A DNA stretch of 5,762 nt from Pseudomonadota bacterium (lineage in GTDB: Bacteria > Myxococcota_A > Polyangia > Polyangiales > Polyangiaceae), in the NCBI GenBank assembly GCA_023411445.1, contig JAEYOT010000696.1, forward strand, positions 1 to 5,762, read 5' to 3'. A model generated the notes under the pieces. That model was not told the origin of the DNA and searched no databases. It was given only the letters and a program-made list of their open reading frames with translations. Below are positions 1 to 5,762 of this stretch, in pieces. The position numbers and the translations under genes are program-made. The first letter of the stretch is position 1. Each line of letters starts with the position of its first letter.

Positions 1-1039
1 ACCAGGCGGCGAGCAGGGGCGTGAGCGGGAACAGCAGCGCGGAGGCGGCCGCGCCCAAGATCACGAGCCGCGCGGCGAATGAAAGCGACTCTTCACCGAT
101 CAGGGCCGGCAGCGTGGAGCCTGGGACGAGCAGGAAGGCGAGGTAGGCGCCGAGCACGAGCAGCGCCAGCATCACGAGCATGCGGATCAAGACGTGGTGC
201 TTCTTCCAGTGCCCCAGCTCGTGCGCCAGCACGGCCAGGATCTGGCCGTGGCTCATCTGGGCCAGCAGCGTGTCGAACAGCACGACGCGCTTCACGCGGC
301 CGAGACCGGTGAAGTAGGCGTTGGAGTGCGAGGAGCGGCGCGAGGCATCCATCTTGAGCACGCGGCCGAGCGGCACACCGGCGCGCTCCGTCATGGCGCG
401 GATGTCGCCTTCCAGCGCGGGCTCTTGCAGCGGTTCCATGCGATAGAAGAGCGGCTCGATCACGTACGGCGACAAGAACGTGAGCAGCACGCTGACCGCC
501 GCGATCAGCGCCGCGACCCATAGCCACCAGCTGCCAGGCGCCGCTTGCACTAGCCAGAAAGCGCCGGCCGCGAGCGCGGCAGTGAGCAGCAGCGAGACGG
601 CGGTGCTCTTCAGCCAATCGCTCCACCACAGGCCGGCGCTCTGGCGATTGAAGCCGTGTCGCGCCTCGACGCGGAAGTCCGCGTAAAGCTGCAGCGGGAT
701 ATCCACGACCGAGGTGAGCAAGCTGAGCCCGGCGATGAAGAGCACGTTCTGCGCCACGAAGGAGCTGGCGAGCCGGCTCACGAAGGTGTCGTAAAGCCCC
801 AGCCCGCCGGCGAACAGGAAGGCACCGGACAGCACGCTCGAAAGCAGGCTGCGGAGCAAGCCGAAGCGTGCTCGCTCGCTGGTGTAAGCGCTGATGTCGC
901 GGAGCCGCGCGGCGTCTACCTCCGCCTCCAGGCCCGGTGGCACGCGATGCCCTTCGCGCTCCAAATGCCGCAAATTCAACCAGGAGAGGAAGAGCTTGGC
1001 GGCAGCCACGAAGACGAAGACGGCGAGGGCGAGGCCCAT
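1..1039 (-). CDS. Ste24-type M48 family membrane metallopeptidase, C-terminus outside the window
   Basis: This is the N-terminal 346 residues of a zinc endopeptidase of the Ste24/CAAX prenyl protease 1 family (MEROPS M48A). Seen in the translation: the zinc-binding motif HELGHWKKHH begins at residue 273; the family signature SRRSSHSNAYFTG lies at 233-245, followed by LFDTLL at 254-259; and DFRVEARHGFN lies at 121-131. Several hydrophobic segments fit a polytopic membrane protein (about 2-20, 62-83, 94-115, 146-165, 171-192, 286-305, 322-345). Known family members are about 410-430 residues, so roughly 70 are missing, including the third zinc ligand (a Glu in an ExD-type motif). The ATG at 1039-1037 is chosen because an in-frame TAG lies four codons upstream and no other ATG intervenes. 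Bacteria generally lack CAAX prenylation, so a role in inner-membrane protein quality control or processing is inferred. It is transcribed divergently from the lipoprotein gene. Confidence 0.93.
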   Translation of the reverse strand, partial: MGLALAVFVFVAAAKLFLSWLNLRHLEREGHRVPPGLEAEVDAARLRDISAYTSERARFGLLRSLLSSVLSGAFLFAGGLGLYDTFVSRLASSFVAQNVLFIAGLSLLTSVVDIPLQLYADFRVEARHGFNRQSAGLWWSDWLKSTAVSLLLTAALAAGAFWLVQAAPGSWWLWVAALIAAVSVLLTFLSPYVIEPLFYRMEPLQEPALEGDIRAMTERAGVPLGRVLKMDASRRSSHSNAYFTGLGRVKRVVLFDTLLAQMSHGQILAVLAHELGHWKKHHVLIRMLVMLALLVLGAYLAFLLVPGSTLPALIGEESLSFAARLVILGAAASALLFPLTPLLAAW

Positions 1040-1054
1040 CTGCTCAACCTAAGT

Positions 1055-1064
1055 CCTGATCAGG
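1055..1064. promoter_or_regulatory. perfect 10-bp palindrome, possible operator
   Basis: CCTGATCAGG is a perfect inverted repeat 16 bases upstream of the M48 peptidase start codon in the divergent region. Its position would suit a dimeric repressor site covering the peptidase leader. A palindrome this short can occur by chance, and no second copy was noticed nearby, so the operator reading is a weak inference. Confidence 0.2.
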
Positions 1065-1186
1065 GCCGAGGAAATGGGGGGCGGCAGGGCAAAACGCGGC
1101 GGCGAAGATCGATCGGTCGCCAAGCGGCATTACGGGGGGTGGGCATGCAGCAATTTCTCACGCTAGGCTTGCCCCTTGCCGGCAGC

Positions 1187-1198
1187 GGAGAGGCGAGG
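1187..1198 (+). promoter_or_regulatory. ribosome binding site of the lipoprotein gene
   Basis: The purine-rich run GGAGAGGCGAGG ends 7 bases before the ATG at 1206. It decides the start: the alternative upstream TTG at 1176 would place ten extra residues before the signal peptide, with this Shine-Dalgarno-like run inside the coding sequence. Confidence 0.6.
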
Positions 1199-1205
1199 CA
1201 GCAGC

Positions 1206-2672
1206 ATGTTCGAGCGCGGACGGCGTGACCTCGGCCAAACCTGGGCAGTAGCCCTCGCGGCGCTGCTCCTCGGTTGCTCCGCGCCCCGGGTGAACGACGG
1301 GGCAGGTGGCAGCTCTGGCGCATCAGCCGGTACTGGGGGCCTCGGCCTGGGCGGCTCGCTCGACATGGGCCCGCTTCACCCGCAATGCACGGACAGCCTG
1401 CGTTGCCGGCAGGTGCGCTGCCCGGCTGAGAGCTCACCGTCGACCACCTCGGTCAGCGGCGTCGTGTACGACCCGGCTGGTCGGGTACCGCTCTACAACG
1501 CCGTCGCCTACGTGGTGGACGAGGAGAAGCTGGTCGACTTGGACCATCGCGTGCGCTGTGAGTCGTGCAGCGCGCACTTCCCGGAGGGGGCGCTGGCGGT
1601 GGGGCTCAGCGGGGCGGACGGCAGCTTCACGGTGCGCAACATGCCGACCGGGAAGGACGTGCCGCTGGTGATCCAGCTCGGCAAATGGCGCCGCGTGGTC
1701 AAGATCCCGTTCGTCGAGCCGTGCACGGACACGCGGCTGGACAAAGAGCTCACGCGCCTGCCGCGCAGCTCCGCCGAGGGTAACCTACCCAAGATCGCCG
1801 TGACCACCGGCGGCTCGGACGCGCTCGAGTGCCTGGTGAAGAAGCTCGGCGTGGACGTGAGCGAGTTCTCGCCCGGCGACGGCGACGGTCGCGTACACTT
1901 GTTCTCCGGTTTCAAGGCAGCCAAGGAGATGGAGCTCGGCGGCGAGCTCACCCCGCTCGAGCCCGCCGAGGCGCTGTGGCAGAGCGCGGAGCGCATGTTG
2001 GGCTACGACATGATGCTGATGAGCTGCGAGGGGGAAGACAACGTCTTCAACGCCGCCGACGATTTGCCCAAAGGGGCCGTGCACCGCCCGCCTGCCATGC
2101 ACTTGGAGCTGCGCAAATACGCAGATCTGGGCGGTCGTATCTTCGGCTCGCACTGGCACCATCGCTGGATTGGCTCCGACAAGGACACCACCCCCGACGA
2201 CCCGTACCCGCCCGTCGCCAAGTTCGCCAAGTCAGCCAAGGATATCGGCGACGTGGAGCTGTCGGTCGACGATTCGTTCCCGAAGGGCCTCGCGCTGCGC
2301 GACTGGCTGGTGAACGTCGGCGCCTCCATCACTCCGGGCCTGCTCTCCGTGGTGAAGGCCGAGCACTCCGTGGACGCGGTGGATCCAGAGCTGGCGCGCC
2401 GCTGGATCTACGGCACCGATCCGGACATGGTGCAGTACTTCTCCTTCACCACGCCTGTGGGCGAAGCCGAATGTGGGCGCATGGTGTTCAGTGACGTGCA
2501 CGTCACGTTCGGCGGTGGCGCCGCCGCGGCCGTGCCGTTCCCGTCGCGCTGCGGACCTGATGACGAGCTCACGCCGCAAGAGAAGGCGCTGGCGTTCATG
2601 ATCTTCGACTTGTCCTCGTGCATCCAAAAAGAGGACGAGCCGGTGCGCGCGCCGATCACGGTCGTAAAATAG
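1206..2672 (+). CDS. secreted lipoprotein with carboxypeptidase-regulatory-like domain (myxobacterial family of unknown function)
   Basis: A 488-residue protein whose molecular function is not known. Seen: an N-terminal signal peptide with positive residues (MFERGRR), a hydrophobic stretch and the lipobox LLGC, making Cys24 the probable lipidated first mature residue. A Gly/Ser/Ala-rich linker follows (about 31-52). A beta-sandwich region of carboxypeptidase-regulatory-like type then starts at VSGVVYDPAGRVPLYNA (83-99) and continues through GADGSFTVRNMPTG (136-149) and QLGKWRR (157-163). The C-terminal half has YDMMLMSCEGEDN (267-279), GGRIFGSHWHHRW (309-321) and CGRMVFSDVHV (423-433). The spacing of these motifs resembles a divergent class I amidotransferase/ThuA-like fold; that is inference. 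Twelve Cys, including CESC at 118-121, suggest disulfides outside the cytoplasm. Similar proteins are, to my knowledge, abundant in Myxococcota as paralogues annotated only by the N-terminal domain. A kinase gene follows after 85 bp in the same direction. Confidence 0.9.
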   Translation: MFERGRRDLGQTWAVALAALLLGCSAPRVNDGAGGSSGASAGTGGLGLGGSLDMGPLHPQCTDSLRCRQVRCPAESSPSTTSVSGVVYDPAGRVPLYNAVAYVVDEEKLVDLDHRVRCESCSAHFPEGALAVGLSGADGSFTVRNMPTGKDVPLVIQLGKWRRVVKIPFVEPCTDTRLDKELTRLPRSSAEGNLPKIAVTTGGSDALECLVKKLGVDVSEFSPGDGDGRVHLFSGFKAAKEMELGGELTPLEPAEALWQSAERMLGYDMMLMSCEGEDNVFNAADDLPKGAVHRPPAMHLELRKYADLGGRIFGSHWHHRWIGSDKDTTPDDPYPPVAKFAKSAKDIGDVELSVDDSFPKGLALRDWLVNVGASITPGLLSVVKAEHSVDAVDPELARRWIYGTDPDMVQYFSFTTPVGEAECGRMVFSDVHVTFGGGAAAAVPFPSRCGPDDELTPQEKALAFMIFDLSSCIQKEDEPVRAPITVVK

Positions 2673-2757
2673 CCGGACGCAAAGACAGCTGCGCCTTCCA
2701 CGACCTGTGGGAGCCGGATATGCTGACGCTGCTGCGGGGGGCGGGCGGAATTTCGTC
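2673..2757 (+). other. short gap between lipoprotein and kinase genes
   Basis: The gap is 85 bases, short enough for co-transcription. A small CCAC/GTGG inverted repeat (2698-2710, 5-base loop) has no following T-run, so there is no good intrinsic terminator after the lipoprotein gene. No clear promoter is visible. The kinase frame has an in-frame TAA at 2665-2667 and no ATG before 2758. Confidence 0.4.
2743..2750 (+). promoter_or_regulatory. probable ribosome binding site of the kinase gene
   Basis: GGGCGGAA ends 7 bases before the ATG at 2758. It is only a partial Shine-Dalgarno match, but it is correctly spaced and supports this ATG over the upstream in-frame GTG at 2707. Confidence 0.4.
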
Positions 2758-5019
2758 ATGTCGCTGCCTCCCTTCCATCGTCTACTCGCCGAGCTGACCG
2801 AGCACTTGGCCGACGCCTACGCTCAGCGCGGATTGGACGAGGCGCTCGGCTTTCTGGCGGAGCACGGCATCGAGCCGGTCGAGCCCTCCCAGGCGGCTTG
2901 GCTGTGCGTCGAGGAGGGCGGGCAGACGCTGGCGCTGAGCTCCGAGCACCCCGCGCCGGAGCTACGGGAAGCGCTGGGGGCGCTGCTGCGCCTCACGCTG
3001 ATCCGCATCGCCGAGCAGGCTGAGCACCGCAAGACCAAGGAGCGCTTCGATATGCTGTCGGAGGCCTCTTTCGAAGGCATCGTGATCCACGAAGACGGTG
3101 TTGTCATCGAGGTGAACAAGCGCTTGGCGGAGCTGGGGGGCTACGAGCCACACGAGCTGCTCGGCGTCGACACGATGCAGCTCACGGTCGCGCCGGAGGA
3201 CACGCAGCGCGTCAAGGAGCGAGTCCAGAGTGACTATGAGGGAACTTATCAGATCACCGCGCTCCGCAAGGACGGCTCGCTCTTCCCCGCGGAGCTACAG
3301 ATCAAGCAGGCGCGGCTGAGCGGACGTAAGCTGCGCGTCGTCGCGGTGCGGGACATCAGCGAGCGCGAGCGCACGCTGTCGCTACTGCGACAGGTCGAGC
3401 AGCACCTGCAAGATCTGGCGCGCGGCGCGTTCGACTTCATGGTCGTGACCGAGCGCGGCGTGATCGTGGACGTTGGCGGGGAGATCGAGCGCATCATCGG
3501 TCGACCGCGCTCGGAGCTGATTGGGCGGCCGGCGCTCGAGTTCGTTGCGCCGCACGCTCAGGCCTACACCGCGCAGATCGTCGCGGAAGAACGGCCGGGC
3601 GCCTACGAGACCGTGGTGCTGGCGCAGAGCGGCGAGGAGATCCCGGTCGAGGTGATGGGCGTGCGCTCCAGCATCAACGGCCGCGCGGCGCGCGTAGCCG
3701 GCTTTCGCGATCTGCGTGAGGCGCGCAGGCTGGCCGCGGAGCGAAGCAAGCTGCAGCAGCAGCTCGAGCGCAGTCAGCGCTTGGACAGCTTGGGCGTGCT
3801 GGCCGGCGGGATCGCGCACGACTTCAACAACTTGCTAGTGGGCGTGATCGGCAACGCCAGCGTGCTGCTCACGACCCTGACCGACAAGTACAACCGCGAC
3901 GCGGTCGCCGCCATCCTGTCCGCTGGTCAGCGCGCCGCTAGCTTGACCAAGCAGATGCTGGCCTACGCGGGCCGTCAGGACTTGGGCCGGCGAGAGCCGG
4001 TGGACTTGGCGGAGCTCTTGCGCGAGCTGCGCACATTGCTGGACGCGACGCTCTCCAAGAAGGCCGCGCTGACGCTCACGCTCGCGCCTGGCAGCGTGGT
4101 GCTCGGCGATCGCGCCACCATCACGCAGGTCATGATGAACCTGCTGACGAACGCCTCCGACGCGCTCGAGGACCGGCCCGGCAAGATCGAGATCCGCACT
4201 CGCCACGTGCAAGAGCTGGACTCGCGCTGGAACGACGCGCTGGGCGCCACGGTCGGTCCCGGGCAATGGCTGCTCGTAGAGGTAGAGGACGACGGCGTCG
4301 GCATGGATGAGGCGACGCGGCTGCGCGTGTTCGAGCCGTTCTTTTCCACCAAGGAGCACGGCCACGGCTTGGGCTTGGCGGCTTGCCTGGGCATCGTGCG
4401 CAGCCACGGCGGCGCGCTGTTGCTGGAGAGCGAGCCGGGTCGCGGTAGCCGCTTCTCGCTGGTGCTGCCGCGAAGCGAGGGGCAGCCGTCCGGAAGGCCC
4501 GCGCCGCTCAGCAGCGCGCCGGCCAGGCCGTGCCGCGTGCTGGTGATCGACGACGAAGCGCTGGTGCGGCAACACCTGCGGCGTGCGCTGGAGCTGCGCG
4601 GCTACCAAGTGGACGAGGCGGCAGACGGGCTCAGCGGGATCGCTCGGCACGCGGCGTCGCCGGCGGATGTGTTGCTGATCGACATGACCATGCCGGACAT
4701 CGACGGCGCTGAGGTGGTGCAACGCATCCGCGAGAGCGGCTCGCGCGCCGCGATCGTGCTCTCCTCCGGCTACCAAGCGCGCTCCGCCGCGGAGAGGCTC
4801 GCGCCCGGCGCCTACCAGGTGTTCTTGCCGAAGCCTTACGGCCTGGGCGAGCTGGTGGACGCGCTCGAGCAGGCGCGCGCTCGCGCCTCTGGGGCTCGTC
4901 GTCCGTCACGTCTGCCGAGCGGCGTCGGAGACCGCGCTCGGGCTCGAGAGCGCGCCGCGCGCGGCCGGCTGGGCCCAGCACGGACCCAGCCAACCGGCAG
5001 CGCGAGCCTCGCTCGCTCT
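2758..5019 (+). CDS. soluble hybrid sensor histidine kinase, PAS-PAS-HisKA-HATPase-REC; no stop codon in the window
   Basis: A cytoplasmic hybrid two-component kinase: it should autophosphorylate on His and pass the phosphate to its own receiver. Domains by residue: 1-95 is a helical N-terminal region I do not recognise; PAS 1 is about 96-203, ending in RDISERE; PAS 2 is about 216-320, ending in FRDLREA; a helical linker leads into HisKA with GIAHDFNNLL (phospho-acceptor His354). The ATPase domain has MMNLLTNASDAL (N-box, 459-470), DDGVGMD (511-517), FEPFFSTK (525-532) and GHGLGLA. The receiver (592-707) has IDDE (acidic Asp598/Asp599), Asp642 as phospho-acceptor in IDMTMP, Ser669 and Lys692 in LPKPY. 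There are no membrane segments or DNA-binding domain. Homology ends near base 4880. The frame then continues without a stop to the end of the window, antisense to the OmpA gene. The end given here is the base before the OmpA stop and is a convention; the true C-terminus is unresolved. The partner response regulator is unknown. Confidence 0.9.
4954..4991. terminator. GC-rich palindrome cluster between convergent genes
   Basis: Two perfect 12-bp palindromes lie side by side: GCCGCGCGCGGC (4954-4965) and GCTGGGCCCAGC (4968-4979). An alternative stem pairs GGCTGGG (4967-4973) with CCCAGCC (4985-4991) around an 11-base loop. They lie downstream of the OmpA stop on the minus strand and could help end that transcript. 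There is no T-run after them on either strand, so a classical intrinsic terminator is not shown. In very GC-rich DNA some of this pairing is expected by chance. Confidence 0.3.
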
Positions 5020-5021
5020 TT
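5002..5021 (+). terminator. candidate intrinsic terminator for the kinase transcript
   Basis: GCGAGC (5002-5007) pairs perfectly with GCTCGC (5011-5016) around a 3-base CTC loop, and TCTTT follows at 5017-5021. This is a compact GC stem with a short T-run in plus-strand orientation, right at the convergent gene boundary. The T-run is weak and overlaps the OmpA stop codon. On the minus strand no T-run follows the hairpin. It precedes the first plus-strand stop codons available in the other two frames (5024 and 5034). Confidence 0.4.
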
Positions 5022-5762
5022 ACTGAACGACCTTGAACTCGATGCGGCGGTTCTTGGCGCGACCGGCCGCGGTCTTGTTGTCGGCGATCGGCTCGTCCGG
5101 ACCCACGCCGCGCGTCTTGATGCGGTCGGCTGGGATGCCCTTGTCGACGAGCCACTGCTTCACCGCTTCAGCGCGATCCTCCGACAGCTTCTGGTTGAAG
5201 TCCTTGTCGCCTTCGCTCGAGGTGTGACCCGAGATTTCCATGCTCACGCTCGGGTAGTCCTTCAAGACCTTCACCGCGCCGTCCAGCTTGGCCTTGGACT
5301 GCGCGCGGATAGTGGCCTTGCCCTGGTCGAAGTAGATGCCTTCGATCACGCCGGTGAACTTCTTGACCGCCTCCGGGATGGTGTCGGGGCAGCCGTCGTC
5401 ATCCTCGAAGCCGTTCTTGGTCTCCGGCTCGTTGATGCACTTGTCCTTGTCGTCCAGGATGCCGTCGCCGTCCGTGTCGCGGATGGGGCAGCCGTCCGGC
5501 TTCACGCCGGGCTCGTCCGGGCACAGGTCGCAGGGCAGCGGCACGCCGGCCTTGTCCGGATCCGTGTCGATGACCGGGCAACCCTTGGGCGCCGGACCGG
5601 CTTCCTTCGGGCAGTAGTCGTCGCGATCCAACACGCCGTCGCCGTCCGTGTCGGCGGGGCAACCGGTGGGAGCCACGCCATGCTCGGTCGGGCACTGGTC
5701 CTGGCTGTCGATCACGCCGTCGTTGTCGCTGTCGGCTGGGGCGGGCGGGGCTTCACGGCGCG
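5020..5762 (-). CDS. OmpA-family outer membrane protein with thrombospondin type 3 repeats, N-terminus outside the window
   Basis: The last 246 residues of a protein running off the right edge, ending with TAA at 5022-5020. Seen, in order: a short Pro/Ala linker (REAPPAPA), four Asp-rich repeats of TSP3 type with the DxDxDG calcium-binding pattern and paired Cys-Pro motifs, then an OmpA/MotB-type peptidoglycan-binding domain. That domain shows IYFDQGKATI, ISGHTSSEGDKDFNQ, KLSEDRAEAVKQWL, RGVGPDEPIADN and the terminal GRAKNRRIEFKV. Family knowledge: such proteins usually begin with a signal peptide and an outer-membrane beta-barrel, and the C-terminal domain binds peptidoglycan diaminopimelate in the periplasm. 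The barrel is not visible here. The ligand-contacting Asp of the usual GHTD motif is Ser here, while the Arg in LSxxR is kept. A GTG at 5715-5713 could be misread as a start, but the frame is open upstream and that codon lies inside the first repeat, so it is internal. Confidence 0.92.
   Translation of the reverse strand, partial: RREAPPAPADSDNDGVIDSQDQCPTEHGVAPTGCPADTDGDGVLDRDDYCPKEAGPAPKGCPVIDTDPDKAGVPLPCDLCPDEPGVKPDGCPIRDTDGDGILDDKDKCINEPETKNGFEDDDGCPDTIPEAVKKFTGVIEGIYFDQGKATIRAQSKAKLDGAVKVLKDYPSVSMEISGHTSSEGDKDFNQKLSEDRAEAVKQWLVDKGIPADRIKTRGVGPDEPIADNKTAAGRAKNRRIEFKVVQ
5386..5733 (-). repeat. four tandem TSP3-like calcium-binding repeats within the OmpA-family gene
   Basis: Protein-level tandem repeats of 26, 27, 30 and 33 residues, at 5733-5656, 5655-5575, 5574-5485 and 5484-5386. 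Repeats 1, 2 and 4 carry DSDNDGVID, DTDGDGVLD and DTDGDGILD, followed by a Cys and a closing GCP. Repeat 3 begins DTDPDKAGV: it lacks the DG turn and has an additional Cys (PCDLCP). Such repeats form a stiff calcium-stabilised linker in known TSP3 proteins; here they would bridge the barrel and the peptidoglycan-binding domain. Confidence 0.8.

Larger units (their letters stand above)
1040..1205. other. divergent intergenic region between the M48 peptidase and lipoprotein genes
   Basis: These 166 bases separate two divergently transcribed genes, so promoters for both should lie here. I see no convincing -35/-10 pair for a housekeeping sigma factor on either strand, which is common in GC-rich myxobacterial DNA. 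The notable elements are a perfect 10-bp palindrome, a G-run around 1075-1084, a second G-run near 1135-1142, and the short repeat GATCGATC around 1108-1115. The lipoprotein frame is also open upstream to a TTG at 1176, but the ATG at 1206 fits the signal peptide and ribosome binding site better. Confidence 0.6.

Noticed and set aside
93..629. Minus-strand open frame of 178 residues
   Set aside because: It overlaps the M48 peptidase on the same strand in another frame. The peptidase frame carries HELGH and SNAYFTG; this one is an Arg/Ala-rich shadow.
1176..1205. TTG start adding ten residues to the lipoprotein
   Set aside because: The ATG at 1206 has a well-spaced ribosome binding site and gives a normal-length lipoprotein signal peptide.
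656..1228. Plus-strand open frame of 190 residues upstream of the lipoprotein
   Set aside because: It is antisense to the M48 peptidase, has charged low-complexity composition, and overlaps the lipoprotein start in a different frame.
1829..2494. Plus-strand open frame of 221 residues inside the lipoprotein gene
   Set aside because: It is an out-of-frame, Arg-rich translation of a gene whose own frame has a lipobox and recognised domain motifs.
2698..2710. CCAC/GTGG hairpin as terminator after the lipoprotein gene
   Set aside because: The stem is only 4 bp and no T-run follows.
3835..4776. Minus-strand open frame of 313 residues antisense to the kinase
   Set aside because: It lies fully opposite the HisKA, ATPase and receiver domains, is rich in His, Arg, Gln and Ala, and shows no domain. 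It is a typical shadow frame in GC-rich DNA.
5020..5715. OmpA-family protein starting at the GTG at 5715
   Set aside because: The frame is open upstream to the window edge and the GTG falls inside the first DxDxDG repeat, so it is an internal Val.
5023..5762. A second protein domain fused to the kinase, encoded antisense to OmpA
   Set aside because: The translation shows only Val/Leu/Asp/Ala patterns mirroring OmpA codons. Openness follows from the lack of TTA, CTA and TCA codons in the OmpA gene.

Overview
The window is very GC-rich, with strong G/C preference at third codon positions. It carries gene families typical of the phylum Myxococcota: a lipoprotein with a carboxypeptidase-regulatory-like domain, a PAS-PAS hybrid histidine kinase, and an OmpA-family protein with thrombospondin type 3 calcium repeats. 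A myxobacterium, perhaps of the Polyangia/Sorangiineae side, is the best guess. This rests on family content and composition, not on a marker gene. I see no RNA gene, mobile element, CRISPR array or phage feature.

Layout: (1) Bases 1-1039, minus strand: N-terminal 346 residues of an Ste24/CAAX-type M48 membrane metallopeptidase, cut at its C-terminus by the window edge. (2) Bases 1040-1205: divergent intergenic region with a 10-bp palindrome. (3) Bases 1206-2672, plus strand: a 488-residue secreted lipoprotein. (4) Bases 2758 to about 4900, plus strand: a soluble hybrid sensor kinase (two PAS, HisKA, HATPase, receiver). Its frame has no stop anywhere in the window. (5) About 4900-5019: a palindrome-rich stretch between convergent genes. 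(6) Bases 5020-5762, minus strand: C-terminal part of an OmpA-family protein (four TSP3-like repeats plus a peptidoglycan-binding domain), cut at its N-terminus by the window edge.

Three of the genes act at the cell envelope: the M48 protease probably in membrane protein quality control, the lipoprotein on an outer or inner membrane leaflet, and the OmpA protein linking outer membrane to peptidoglycan. The kinase lies 85 bp behind the lipoprotein in the same direction and might share its transcript, but nothing here proves a joint pathway. No clearly new system is visible. The points most worth checking are the missing stop of the kinase, which reads antisense through the OmpA gene; the lipoprotein's conserved-looking Cys-Glu-Gly and His-rich motifs; and the Asp-to-Ser change in the peptidoglycan-binding loop of the OmpA domain.
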